The notes beneath the pieces were generated by a model. The model worked only from the letters and a program-made list of their open reading frames with translations, had not been told where the DNA came from and did not search any database. The translations under genes and the position numbers were made by a program. 64,000 nt of DNA from Camellia lanceoleosa (lineage: Eukaryota; Streptophyta; Magnoliopsida; Ericales; Theaceae): positions 118,914,021 to 118,978,020 of the forward strand of contig CM045767.1 of NCBI GenBank assembly GCA_025200525.1. The letters are read 5' to 3'. Shown piece by piece: positions 49,300 through 61,325 of the stretch (position 1 is the stretch's first letter; each line of letters starts with the position of its first letter).

Positions 49300-52200
49300 T
49301 GTAGACACCCCATTTTTGACCGCCCTCAAGACTTGGACGTCACCGCTTAAACACTCAGTGATCATCCATGTTTGTGTTCATCTTGAGTTCCCGGAGGTCT
49401 CGGCTACGCGCCTTGCCTCAGGATCTCTCTACTCGACTGTTTCGTGTCTGGTTTTGCACCAAACACTTGTGTTTTGCCTTGGAGGGGCAGGGAATGGCTT
49501 GTGGGCCATTTCCACATTCTACCGGCCATGGCTTGAGGCCACCGGCTGTGTTGTGTTGCCATCGGCCAAATGTTTGGCTGGCCGGCCGGCTATCTTTTTT
49601 TGGTCAATTGCATTTTGGCCGGCCGACTACTGTGTATCTGCTTTTGCAGATATTTTTGTGCAGCTGGCATGCACTTGGCTCCCCTCCATACATGTGTATG
49701 GAGGGGTCTCCCTCTTGGCAAGCTTGTCTTGTAAGCTTACAAGATTGAGCTCTATAAGAGGAGGCCTTCTCTCCCACATTTAGGGTTAGACAAAAATTTC
49801 AGAAGAGAGCTCTGGTTTTTAGGGTTAGGGTTTGTATCTATCCTATATCTATACCTCCCTCTCTTTTGTGTTTTGTGTGTGTTTAGCCTTAGTTTTGCAC
49901 ACAAACACCCACCATCACACCTTTTCTTGGAGCTGAGGTCCTTGAGGCTTGTTCTTGGAGGTTTTGGACTAATTTGAACCTAAAGAACCAGCTGGTCCAC
50001 CATTTTTGAAGAGGGTCTACAAGGGTAAGACTTTTGTCCCTTTTTACTCCATTTTTGCATACTCTTTTTGCTTATCTTGCAACTATTTTTGAGCTTTGTG
50101 TATAACATATAAAAGTTCTGTTTTTGAGTGCTCTAAATAGTTGGTTAGGTTTCTTTAAGCTTTGGGGTTGTTTGACCCCTCTTAAGCCTTGCTAGGCTCC
50201 ATTTTGTGCCATTTTGGTTGAGCTCCGGGACCATTGTGTTTGGGCCTCCTTACCACTGAAATCTTGAGGGATTTCAGAGGTGAGGATGGTGCCTTGAGGT
50301 CCTAGGAAGGAGAGGGCCACCCCCCTCTCCTTGTTGTCCTTGAAAAGGGCATTTTTTGCCTTATGTTTGAGCATCTAATTTAAGTGCATGTTGGCCATGT
50401 CTTAAGTGTTATTTGGTAGTATTTTGCCATGTATTACCTTTGTTTTTGCTTGGTTTTGGTACACTATGCTTGCTTAGCATACATGCCTTGTAATGCCATG
50501 ATTTGCCTCAATACATGCATAACATTTAGACTACCATGCTCATGTGTTTTGGCCAAGCTTTGTGAAGCTTATATGCTTATTTTAATGTGTCCAAGGTCTG
50601 TTTTTGGTCATTCGGGTCATTTATGTTTTGCTTTGTATAGCTACCATGTAATCCCTCTTTGCATGCCTTGATGCATTGACCATGAGCATGCCATCCTTGC
50701 ATCATTTCAGTGGTTTGGAACCACTTACAATGTTATTTCAGTCCTTATAACATGCCTGCGTACTTGCATTTGATACTCCTTTTTTGCGTTAAAAGGTTGT
50801 TGTCTTATGCCCTTTGTTTAGGCCTTTGAGTATGCTTGCATGTCTAAACCACTTAGATGCCATCTTGGTGTTCCCTTAACATTGTCTAGGTTTGCCTTAA
50901 ACCTGTTTTATGTCCTATTGGCCTTGTGAGACTTGGTTGACTTAGTCATGGTTTAAGTCTCCTTGGCTTGCCTAAAGGATTTGGACCAATTACATGCCAT
51001 GCTTGTCTTGTTTGCTTGGTTTGGCACCATTTTGACATGATTTCAGAGCTTAATGTGCATGCTAATTGTCCATGTTTAATCTCTTTCAAGTGTGCTTGGA
51101 AGTTGCCTTTATATGCCTAGGTGTTGGACCTTATTTGCATGCATGCTTATATGTACATTTGGCCTCATTTCCTTAGTTGTTGGCTACTGTTTTAGGCTTG
51201 TTTGAGGGCTGCCCAATTTAGTTTAAGTCCATCCCTTTGCTTGTTTGCATGCTCACCCTGTATGCTTCTTTGCATTTCCATGGTTACATGCTAGCTCACA
51301 TGCTTAGGATTGCATTGCATGAGAATGCATGCTTGACCTCTTGAAGTGAGTATGATAGATGTTGGGCCTCCTTGTGTGTTTATGTGCATTGCATCCCATA
51401 TCAAAATGCACACTTGATTCTTTGGGCCATCATGCATGGAAATGTGTGATTGGTGGTCCGAGAATCGAGGCCCATCCCCCTTTGAGTTATACACACGACA
51501 AGGAGTGTAGTTGGTGCATACATTGCTTGAAATGCATTGCCATGCCAAGTATTGTCCTCTGCTGCTGTCAAATTAGTTTTTGCAGGGAGATTTGGCCGGT
51601 CGGCCATCTTCAGTGCCGACCGGCCATCCATTATTGGCCGATGGAGTATTTTGTGGCCGGTGACCAATATACATGGCCGGTGGCCAATCCCCTCAGCCGG
51701 TGGTATTCCACAACACTCAGAGAAGTAACCCTAGGACTTGTGAAGTCTTCAGAGGAGCAGGACAGTCAAAGCAGAGGCAACTTGTGCATGGCAGTGACTT
51801 CCGAGTGGAATCGAGCGCGCATACATTGGACCCTCTTCCCGAGGCTGTTGTTTACTGTTTAATTATATTCAATTGATTTGTCAATTAATTAGGTGGTCTG
51901 TAATAATTAATTAGCTTGTAGCTTAAATTGTATTATTCTTTCGGCCTCTCCGAGCGAGGGCAAATTTGTAATAAGTGTGGGTGCGTGTGTGCATGTCTTC
52001 CAAACCCCCACTTCTTTCTTCCTTTTACTTACCTACTTTTGATGGTTAGTATTAGGGTATATTTAAATTAGCATACCTTATGCTATGCATGCGTGCATCC
52101 ATACATTTGCCTTACATGCACTAGGCTCGGCGCATCATGCTAACTGCATTGTATTTCAAATCTAACTTGAATACATGCTATCTGTGTACTTTACATGCCA

Positions 52201-52963
52201 TCTTTAGGATAGCCGAGCCTATTCTAGGGTCATTCTGTATGCGTTGCATTAGCCATTTAACATGAACTAGGGTCACGCATGTTTGCTAACTAGTTTACTG
52301 TTTTGGCACGGAGTACATTGTGAGTATTTTATGCTTTAGCATCTCGCATGAGTGTGGATGTTAACATGATAGCATGCTTACCATGTGGCTAGATGCTTAT
52401 GTGATATAAACTGCTTGAATGCCTGTGGGTGAAGGTTGGATTGTTTGAGTTGGAACAATTCATTGAAATCCGTGTTTTAGCATACTTGTGAGTAGCAAAG
52501 TCCAAAGCGTTTTCTAAACAAACGGATATGAAATGTTTGGTTCCAATTTAGGCGACTTAGTCTATACTTGTTTGCTGTGCGCATCACGTAGTAAATCTAG
52601 GCTAATAACCGGAATAAGAACACATAACGTTTTCAAAATAAGATATCACGGTTAGTAGAGGCCGATCTTCGGATCGGGCGAGAGGGGGTGCTCATAGCTG
52701 ACCTTCCCCAATCGTACCCAAGTTCCCGAGCCGAGGCAACTTTGGTGATGACGGACACGTGGCCTTTGACACTGAGTTGGGGTTTCCTAAATTCCCCCAT
52801 AAAAAATATTTAGGTGGCGACTCTGTATCTGGCAAAACAGTCCATGTTTGGCACTTCTTTTCTCAAAACGATTTGCCGGATTTGGACTTTTTGGTTCAGA
52901 TTTAGAACCGTGACAAATTGAGTCCGAATTGTAACCCATGAGGTCCCTCGCGGACTTGTTACA
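49300..52963 (+). mobile_element. 3.66-kb solo LTR, Ogre/Tat-like
   Basis: It begins TGTAGACACCCC and ends ACTTGTTACA, with a perfect ATCAC duplication (49295-49299 and 52964-52968). No internal domain or coding region is present, so it is best read as a solo LTR left by recombination. A GGTGGCGACTC motif about 150 bp before its end, the multi-kilobase length and the TGTAGACACCCC start recall Ogre-type LTRs. A TATA-like CTCTATAAGAGG (49750-49761) and a following pyrimidine-rich leader agree with plus orientation. GGCCGG-rich palindromes occur at 49575-49630 and 51590-51710. Confidence 0.7.
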
Positions 52964-53120
52964 ATCACATATAGGTATTCGTTTATAAACAATATAGATA
53001 CCTGGAATAACGGCTGCAGCATTCTGAGTACTTTCTGAAACGAGTGCAATTACTCTCTCTTGATTAGCAATTCCTACCATCGATGCGAATTTAGCTGAAG
53101 CAGAAGATTTATTCAGTTCA

Positions 53121-53168
53121 GGGACAGTTCTTTATCGTACGGTCCATTTCACCACACCTATAACAAAC
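53121..53168 (-). pseudogene. gag zinc-knuckle relic of the nested element
   Basis: CYRCGEMDRTIKNCP fits the CX2CX4HX4C retroviral zinc knuckle with the His replaced by Arg. A short gag-like stretch (FDRLERIVQEMTKILK) lies upstream near 53270-53310. The rest of gag is lost or unrecognisable. Confidence 0.65.
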
Positions 53169-53309
53169 CTCAGAAATCCGAATAGAAACTCCTCAATGTT
53201 TCTTACACTAGTGGTGGCAAGGATTCTTGCCGTAGCGGCAATTGTCATTATTGTTTTAAGATTTTTGTCATTTCTTGTACTATTCTTTCCAGTCTATCAA
53301 ATCGGGCTG

Positions 53310-54236
53310 TGGGAGAGTCCGCCAACTCGTATGCCCTTAATTTATCCATACTTTGCACAATCCCTTATTAAACCTTGCCAATTACTGGGATGCTCAATAC
53401 AAAAACAAACACAGATACACATAGGTACATTCGCACATTGTTATATTCTCATTTTATGGATCGTCAAGACACAATTAATCGCATGCGTGATAGATGATTG
53501 CATATTTATCATATATCGCATGCTGAACACTTACTAAATAATTATAAACCCAAATCATAATCATATAAACACCCATTTGCAGAATTGAATGCACATAAAC
53601 AATTTTTCATGTATGTGCATTATAACAAAACAAACTTGTTATACACCTTAGCGTAACAGTTCATATCTCATATTCAAATCATGTGCGGTACTTCCTCTAG
53701 CGTAAAATATCATGTTGGTCAAGCATATCAAGTTCCATAATGGAACCTCTGGTACTGGTTAACATATCTCATATATAGGCCACGGTATTATCTTCCCCGG
53801 GTTAGGGCCTCATGACCGTAAGCCACAGTATTATATCCCCTAGGCGAGGGCCTCTACTAAGGATACCACAGTTACGTTCAAAGAATATTTGGTCAATCAT
53901 CCATTTATACAAAACGTAGCATTTCAAGGAACTTGTCATTTCATATCATCAGAAAATAATTAAGGTTGAACATGACCTTATAGAGTTATTACTCACTATC
54001 TGATTAAACTTGCATTATACTTTATACAAAAGATTCTACAAATATGCATATACTAGAGAGCATATGTAGTCAAACAATTTGCAATGCGAGTAGAGCACAA
54101 CTTATAGCACAAAATCGTTTATATCAAAACATTTAAGCATATTATCGATGCTTCCAAATTCATACTTACCACATGAATGCATCCTAGATCTTTTCTAAAC
54201 GCTTATTGCTCTTTTGGACAAGTGTGTGAGTTATTA
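53310..54236 (-). other. 5' untranslated region of the nested element
   Basis: It lies between the primer site and the gag relic and has no ORF. At 53775-53880 two degenerate units share CCACGGTATTAT/CCACAGTATTAT. Confidence 0.5.
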
Positions 54237-54239
54237 ACT

Positions 54240-54257
54240 CGTGCTCTGATACCACTC
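54240..54257 (-). promoter_or_regulatory. Primer-binding site for initiator tRNA-Met
   Basis: TGGTATCAGAGCACGAG in element sense begins 3 nt inside the LTR end. TGGTATCAGAGC is the classic complement of the plant initiator tRNA-Met 3' end. It fixes the element's orientation. Confidence 0.9.
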
Positions 54258-56860
54258 TGTCATGACTCGAACCCGCCCCTGTGGGTTAAGGACATAACTG
54301 GCCAGTAATCTTGAGATTACCTACGGCCTCAAACCAAAACAGACATAACTCATCAGAGTAAAGGGGCCAAATGGAAGCAGAAATTTAAAACTTTGTCCAT
54401 AGAGCCGTGCTTATATGCACATCAAAACAAACCGTACATATGTACGTTAATAACTCACAAACGAAACATAGTACCAGAAGGTTTTGTACAGACAGGATCA
54501 TCTAACTAAGTCAACCCATGAAACTATATACAGACATAATCAAAAACTTCACCAATATGACAAAATATAAATACATAACGGAAGGGCGAAGACGGGTCTC
54601 GTGTGTGAAACACAAGGGCTGACTCTCTAAAAACCTTTGTTGTTTCTTACAGACTTCACTGGGGCTGGGTTTGGACTTCTCTTGGCTCACCTACAAACAC
54701 ATGAATAAGCGTGAACGATAGCCCAGTGAATAATATCCAATACAGAAATTACATAACAATGTAGAACAACATGTTCCAAACAGCCTTGGGCCCAATCTAT
54801 ATTTCTATTTAACAAATATATATAACTATACGAAATTCAAATAAAGTGACTGTAGTTTCAAACATTTTGGCCCTTGGCCCCTTCAGATTTCCATTCATGT
54901 CAAAATGGCCTTTGGCCCATTCATTTATGTCAAAACAGCCTTCGGCCCGTTCATTTCTGTCAAAATGGCCTTCGGCCTATTCGTTTACGTCAAAACGGCC
55001 TTCGGCCCACACACTCGTGTCAAAACGGCCTTCGGCCCACTCATTCATATCAAAACGACCTTAGGTCCATTCACATATGTCAAAACGACCTTCGGTCTAC
55101 TCATTTCTATCAAAACGACCTTAGGTCCATTCACTCGTTCATGTCAAACTGGTTCTTAGGCCTTTTCAAACTTTTATATCAAACTGGCTCATAGGCCTTC
55201 CATATCAAACTGGCTCATAGGCCTTTCATATCAAACTGGCTCATAGGCCTTTCATATTAAATTGGCTCATAGGCCTTTCATATCAAATTGTGTCTACCAT
55301 TCAAATTAATGAACTTTACAAACTTACATAGAAGTAGCAATTGGACAATAACATATGTCAGATATTACTCACAGTGATCGGTTGATTAGTTTGCCCTCGA
55401 ACTCGACCCTACACATGCCATGAACATACAAGGGTCACTAACAATTCAATCCGTTCAAAATTTATATTTTCCTCTTTAGGCTTCATTCTTATCTCATTAA
55501 CTCATTTACAATGCTTAACATATGCCTAAGAGTGCTTGCAAGTGAAAAAGAACGGAAAACGAAACACAGAACGCGTAGACAAAATCTCAGAAAACAGGGT
55601 CTCCGCTCGAGCGTGGACTTTCCCGCTCGAGCGGACCTTATAGGCCTGCAAAAGTACTGGTTACATCAAAAATACGCTCGAGTGTTAAATAGGGCGCTCG
55701 AGCGGAAGGCCTGTCAAAATAGCTCCCCCGTTCGAGCGGACATCAAGTATGCAAAAAGTACTGGGAGCACGCATTTCCTGCTCGAGCGGCAGGTTCCCCG
55801 TTCAAGCGGATCTCAAAATTCTGGAAAGCTAAGAATTGTGTTCTTGAGCTTCATTTTGACTTTCAACCAACAATTTATACATGTTATGGCTCAAATTACT
55901 CATAGACATGTACTAACATGGTACAAGCATAATTTACAACATATTGAAGCTCAATTTCATAATTTATTTGCATGCATGTCCCAAAATATCACAACCTCAT
56001 CACCAACATGCTCAAATTCAAACATTCAAGACTTATACTCCCATGATTTGTACATGCATGCCCTTTTTGACTTCATATTCACTTCAAATAATGCAATTAG
56101 TGCTCATTCCTATAAAATTTAACAAAGACATGCTTGTATGTGGGATTACACTACCAATCTTTCACAATTTCACACATTACATGCTAGATTTGTGATTTTA
56201 TGGCAGTTCATTACATGCATGCACATATCAAGCCTCAATTTCAACAAAATAAACTCAAATCATGCTCTTGATCACAAATAACCCTTGAACACACAAGATT
56301 ACACATTAAACTCATGAATTCAAGAATCAATGCTTACCTAGAGGCTCAATTCTCTTAATTTATGGTCCAATTTAGAGTTGGCCTTCAAATTCCAAGCCTT
56401 CAAAATCAAACTCTCAATTTTTTTCACCCTCTCCCTCTTAACCGACCCTCTCTCCTTCTTTGAGTCCAAAAATCAGCCAAAATGCACTAAGGGAAGAAAT
56501 TTGAGGGTGTAGAGTCTTTATAACATAACCCACTAACTATTATTTAATAATATTAAATAGTTGGGCACTAAATCATCAATATTAATCTGATTAATTTGAT
56601 CCAAATCAATTTTCAATTAAATTTCACCGTAGGCTCTAAAAATTACGCTAATCACAATGGCGCAATTAATTTTGGGTTCCGTGGCCGATAAGGCCTTCAA
56701 TTTAATTTCCAAAGCAGATAATCAAACAGATATCCCTACGGTGAACAGATAGAAATTCAAAACCACATATTTTCACATAATGGCACACGAAATTATATTA
56801 ACCACATAATCATACTCATTTTAAGGACCAATTAACATATTACGGAACAGGGGTATTACA
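54258..56860 (-). repeat. 5' LTR of the nested element
   Basis: A 2,603-bp terminal repeat, TGTAATACCC… to …GTCATGACA in element sense. It contains an array of about 30-bp units (54900-55140), an array of about 26-bp units (55150-55290) and seven CGCTCGAGCG-like palindromes (55600-55812). It matches 43744-46401 throughout. Confidence 0.92.
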
Positions 56861-56865
56861 GGTTC

Positions 56866-57286
56866 GTAGCCCGATTGGAGCTTAGGGAACGACATTCTTG
56901 GCTCGATTTTGACTGAGTCAGAGAGCTAGTTTGGCGCCAAGTGATAGCCCGATCATTAGTTAAAGCTTTTTAGTTCGGTAGTGCACACACCTAATATAGT
57001 TCCCTAGCTCAGCTGAGTGAAACAGAAGGTTCTTAGACCTATTGAAACTTAATCTAGTCCGACTGGGTGTACACCTTAAATACAAACAAGTTCCTAGCTC
57101 GGTTGGAGTTCTATTTTGGATCAAAAGCATCGTTCTTCAAATTGTTCGTGAATACAGTGGTTCTATTACATGGTTTTTTTCTAGAAAAATGGAAGCAAAA
57201 ATAGTATATGTGTTTTGAGAAGCGTACGAGTATTATGCTACATACTTCAGAAACTATATAAACAAAGAGGAAATGAGATTGAGTTA
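56866..57286 (-). other. Remainder of the leader intron of the opposite-strand gene
   Basis: Tat element 2 sequence resumes after the nested insertion, with GCTCGGT-type words shared with 43500-43740. It has no coding content. Confidence 0.45.
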
Positions 57287-57400
57287 CTTACAGTTTGAAG
57301 ATGAGAAGATGAAGACTGAGGCCGCAAGGAGAATACGAGCTTTGAATATACAATGTTGAGGAAAATAGAGGCTCAGAGGGTAAAGACAGAAAAGATGAAT
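57287..57400 (-). promoter_or_regulatory. Promoter and leader of the opposite-strand gene
   Basis: In gene sense: TGTATATTC (57341-57350), then a pyrimidine-rich CTTCATCTTCTCATCTTC leader, then a donor AACTGTAAGTAAC (57287-57296). The layout parallels 8040-8169 in element 1. The predicted leader intron would run from here to just before 43443 and now contains the 13-kb nested insertion. Confidence 0.4.
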
Positions 57401-57646
57401 AGTGATGTGTTTTGTTCAAAGGATGGGGTTTTTGGTGTAAAACATGAGTTTGGGTGGGGCTGTTCAAATTTTGCGAGGTACAAGGGCGGCTATGGCAGTT
57501 GTAATTGACCAATAAAAACTTGCCACATGTCCAAGAGAATCGTAGTTTATCTGGCTTTTCGGTGGCAAGCGACATTTTAGCTCGGTTGAAAGGCTAAAGC
57601 TTTTAGCTCGGCTGATAACAGGTAATCCCAATCATGCTACACAGAT

Positions 57647-57662
57647 GGAATTACGGGGCAAT
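57647..57662 (+). promoter_or_regulatory. Polypurine tract, Tat element 2
   Basis: GGAATTACGGGGCAAT adjoins the 3' LTR. It is one base different from the tract of Tat element 1. Confidence 0.65.
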
Positions 57663-58399
57663 TGAGAGGGAGTTTTTATGTGCACTAGGGCCGAGCTAGG
57701 CGAAGGCATAGTAATGGGCCGTTCTATTGGCTGAGGTAAAAAGGGCTGAGTGAAGAGGACCTTGTAGTTAGCTCGATTCCAATATGGTACGGTTACCACG
57801 ATCAGAGCGGTGATAATTAGCTCGGTCATAACATTTGGAGCCGAGATATTTTAGGCTTTCTTTAGAAGGACCTTGCTCTTGTTAGCTCGGTCCAAACTTG
57901 CTATGGTTAGTTCGGTCTCATCAGACGAAACCGAGGTACAAGTGAAAGGAGAGCCGAGCTATGAGTTGCATGCGAAGACATTGGATTAAGTATGACAAAG
58001 GGCTAGTGTTAGCTCAGTCGTACTGTCATCCAACCGTGGTAAAACCATCTCACTTGGTTTAAGCAGTAAGAGGGGTGTTGAAGGATACGCATTATCTTTC
58101 AGAAGTGTGATTCTTAGGAGGACTCTACATGGAGGAATAAGAGTCCTACTAGGATTGTGCTATGCAGAACCTATAAAAGTTCACAACATAACCTATGTAG
58201 ATGTAACACAACTTTGATCCCCGAATACATAGAGCTTTTGTCTATTTGTCTATTTTGCTGACTTAGGCATCGGAGAGGTATCCGGTACACACCCGCCGGC
58301 TAGCTTACGTTTGTGTTTCAGGGAGTAAAGCGACGACGTTTGGAGGAGTGCAGACTTGATCAATAGGATTATACGAGAAGATTATTTCGTGCATGTACA
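57663..58399 (+). repeat. 3' LTR of Tat element 2
   Basis: This 737-bp partner of 33719-34455 has the canonical TG…CA ends and a TATA box at 58171-58179. Confidence 0.92.
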
Positions 58400-58659
58400 G
58401 TTTTGAAAACTCTTTCCAAAACTCATAACCAAACAAATTTTTTTACTTCACTTGTCGAATCAAACTTTCAAAACTCAATTCCACACTCAATTCAAAACTC
58501 AATTCAACACTCTATTCAAAAATCATAACCAAACAAATTTTCTACACTCAAATCATAATTCCACAACTTACAAACTCAAAATACAACTTATACTCTCAAA
58601 TCATATTTACAAAACTCTACCAAACTCAAAATACAACTCACATTTTCAAATCATACTTT
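58400..58659. mobile_element. Foldback element, right arm
   Basis: It begins with the Tat target duplication GTTTT (58400-58404), then ACTC/AACCAAAC-rich units inverse to the left arm. It is shorter than the left arm, so the foldback is asymmetric or eroded. Confidence 0.6.
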
Positions 58660-58748
58660 AGAATTTTAACAAATAAAAAATAGAATAATAATTATTAATA
58701 TAAAAGTAAGAGAGATAAGAAGAGAAAATCAAATACTGAGATTTATAG
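58660..58748 (+). repeat. 89-bp direct repeat, right copy
   Basis: Partner of 32764-32852. The sequence continues past it into GTGATTCGACACG…TACGTCCACTCC, wording typical of plant LTRs, so the original host sequence may itself be an old LTR. Confidence 0.75.
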
Positions 58749-59880
58749 TGATTCGACACGTCGGACCTACGTCCACTCCCCAAATAACCTCCTCGAGAAT
58801 TTCTTTACTATCAAAATAAATCAATACACCACCAAGGCACCATCAAGTCTGTGGATTTTGCATATGTCTTATTTTTATCTGTTGAGCCCACTCAACAATA
58901 AATTCCTCACTCTTACAAAACTCCTTCATAAAATAATAAATAAGGATAAGTGGTACTCAACCTTCTTTTACAATAATTCTCTCACAAATAGTAGATATGA
59001 AACTGTAAGAACAAAGACTATATTTAGATTTGAAAGTGAAAGAGCAAAATATACTCAAAATTTCGGAGCACGCAGATTTTTTTGTTCAAGTTCTTTTTTT
59101 TTCCTTTATACACAATACTTCTATTTATACCCAAAAATATATCCGTTGGAAAAGACAGACGCCCCTTAAGACGTCAGCTGAATCCATGTGGGAGAGAATC
59201 ACATGGAAGGAAAATTTGTAATCTTGCAAATTTGAACACATTTAGGCTTTAGTCAAATTTGTACTAAAAAGTAAAAAGAAAAGCTAATGGAAATGATGTC
59301 TTGTATGACTTTCCACCTGCCAATATTCATATATGTAACATGATACAATCAATGTAGTCTAATTACTCCTGTGATGTATTCTATTTATATTATATGCATT
59401 ATATAAAATATTCTAATCAAATATTTTGCATACATAATAAAATCTCTTTAAATAATATTTATAATAGATCTGAAAATATATATATACCATTTTTTTGTAG
59501 AGATTTTAAAATAAACATAACCTACAACTCCATATGGATATATCACTTTTGTCAAAAGAAGACAACTCATCAATATCAAATTTATCAAAATAATACAACC
59601 AATCAATATAAAATTTGTTAAAAGATGAATAGTGATTAGCCTAATTTTTCAAAAAGTGAATAGTAAAGTTTTCAAAAATATTTTTATTTAAATAATATTT
59701 AACAAATGTATCATACAATATATATTTTAAATAGATAATATTTTGTGTCAAATAATATAGAATATGTATATTAAAAAAATCTAAAATTTTCAAATAATAT
59801 TGTAGACATCATCAAAATTAAATAACATGATTAACAATACCAATACTAGTTATGACCTTATTATTGACCACACTCATTAT
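58749..59880. other. AT-rich stretch, possible old LTR remains
   Basis: ATTCGACACGTCGG…TACGTCCACTCC near 58750-58780, and a TATTTATACCC box near 59126, resemble worn LTR sequence. No coding region is recognised. Confidence 0.35.
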
Positions 59881-59884
59881 ATAA

Positions 59885-60099
59885 AGAATAATGCTATATG
59901 CACCAACTAGTGTACTAATTAATATATCAATTGATGATGTGACATAATTTAAGATGTTTTTAGTATTTGTAATTTATATAATAAGTGGAGTCAATAATAA
60001 TGTCATAACTAGTGTTGGTACACTAATTAGTATACTAATTGGTGTATGTAGCATCATCGTTATACAAATTACAAATACTAAAAACATCTTAAATTATGT
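59885..60099. mobile_element. Palindromic MITE, left part
   Basis: The edge ATAATGCTATATGCACC and the segment AAGATGTTTTTAGTATTTG (59951) reappear inverted at 60069-60090 and 61326-61376. It is split by the solo LTR that follows. Confidence 0.55.
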
Positions 60100-61325
60100 T
60101 GAGAGGAAGATTTATGACCTGGTCTGGGCTGAGTTGGTTTGGGCCTTGGTTAAAGTCTTTGCTCGGACAAAGCGAGCCCCATAATCGACCAGGGTCTTTG
60201 CTCGGTTAAGTTAGAGACAATTCGCTAGCCTAGTAAAGAGATATGCATTTTACTAAGTTGGACAAAATTTATTCTCAGAAGACTAGGTTTGATCGAGCAG
60301 GAGCTCGTCATGGACTGTAGAGCTCGGTTAAGCCCACGCTTGGGTTCGTTCGTTGGGGCCGAGCAGTTAACACGGTCTTGAGGGAAAGTTGTGGCGCTAT
60401 GCTGGGCGTAGCTCGGCGAGAAGAGCTACGTGGTGTGATTGCATTGCGAAAAGGAGATTTTGCTGTCCGTACACGTCAATACTGTTAGGCGGTTTCGCCA
60501 TTTGGTGTTTGGTAGTATTTACACTTACATGTGGAAGATGGTAAAAGGGAAACATATCCGCGCGTCAGGAGTAGGACAGATAGAGAGGAGCACATAAAAA
60601 CTATATAAACGGTACTGCGCCTCCATGCACAGGTCTGGAATATCTGGTTATCAGAGCTACCTACCCCTCTGTCTCTTCTGTCTTTGCTTCTCATTCTCTC
60701 TCTGTGTGTGCTAACTTGACCGTTGGAAGGGTTTTCCGGCAGCACACTTGCTAGTAAGGGTGTGCACGGTGCAGCTCGGACGATTTGAGAGTAAAATTAT
60801 AAACCGAATGGAAGGTTAGCAGATTAGCGGATTGACAAATTGCGGTTTGAGCAGTTTTTGGCGGATTGGCGGATTGAAGAATATTTTAACTAATTATCAT
60901 ACATTTGCATAATATATACCACTAATTTGTATAATATTTTTTAGATATATAACACAAAATAATTTTATATAATATGTTTCATAGATATAACCACTAAATT
61001 GTAATAAATTTCATATCTTAAATCTCTCTCACATTTATTTTTACATTGATATTTCATTGGAAGTTAAAAAATATATACGTATTAATTATAGCGGAGTGGA
61101 GCGGTTCGATTGGCCGATTATAAATTTTAAAGTTTAAACCGTGGTTAGCGGTTAGAGTGATGCGGATTGATGCAGATCAGTGTGGTTTTAGCGGATTGGG
61201 TGGTATTTTGCACAGCCCTACTCGCCAGATAGCTCACCGTCTTTGTGTTTTCCAGGTTAAGCGACATTACTCGAAGTTTGGATAAGAGGAAAAGCGGAGA
61301 GCGATGAATATTTCTTTCCCGTACA
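60100..61325 (+). mobile_element. Solo LTR of the Tat family with inserted MITE
   Basis: It begins TGAGAGGAAG and ends CCCGTACA. The flanks TATGT (60095-60099) and TATGC (61326-61330) differ at one base. Without the MITE at 60755-61220 and its 8-bp duplication it is about 752 bp, close to the 737-bp LTRs of Tat element 2. It shares the GAGCTCGGTTAAG wording and the ending AGCTCACCGTCTTTGTGT, plus a TATATAA box at 60602-60608. Confidence 0.8.
60755..61220. mobile_element. hAT-type MITE inside the solo LTR
   Basis: The ends are TAAGGGTGTGCACGG and, inverted, TAGGGCTGTGCAAAAT. The flanks CTTGCTAG (60747-60754) and CTCGCCAG (61221-61228) match at six of eight bases. The interior GGCGGATTGGCGGATTG resembles the 30098-30905 element. 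Confidence 0.8.

Larger units (their letters stand above)
43744..56860 (-). mobile_element. Nested Ty3/Gypsy element with tRNA-Met primer site
   Basis: A 13.1-kb element with long LTRs of about 2.6 kb is flanked by a perfect GGTTC duplication (43739-43743 and 56861-56865). It reads on the minus strand: the primer site is at 54246-54257 and the polypurine tract at 46402-46416. The internal part keeps a gag zinc knuckle and an integrase core; protease and RT are not recognisable. A 3.66-kb solo LTR interrupts it. The integrase wording and tRNA-Met priming suggest a chromovirus such as Tekay/Del, but this is not certain. Confidence 0.88.
33719..58399 (+). mobile_element. Ty3/Gypsy Tat-lineage retrotransposon 2 (host of the nest)
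   Basis: The span is 24.7 kb, of which 13.1 kb is a later insertion; about 11.6 kb is its own sequence. The GTTTT target duplication is perfect (33714-33718 and 58400-58404). Both LTRs are 737 bp. Order: LTR, primer site, gag, protease, RT, RNase H, second RNase H, integrase, hairpin array, opposite-strand gene, polypurine tract, LTR. gag-pol runs almost entirely in one frame but carries about 14 stops, so it is dead. The LTRs differ by roughly 5 % by eye. Confidence 0.92.

Noticed and set aside
49160..49783. 207-residue ORF across the solo LTR start
   Set aside because: It crosses the element boundary at 49300, so it cannot be an ancestral gene.
57288..57575. 95-residue minus-strand ORF
   Set aside because: It lies in the promoter/leader of the antisense gene and is not conserved in element 1.
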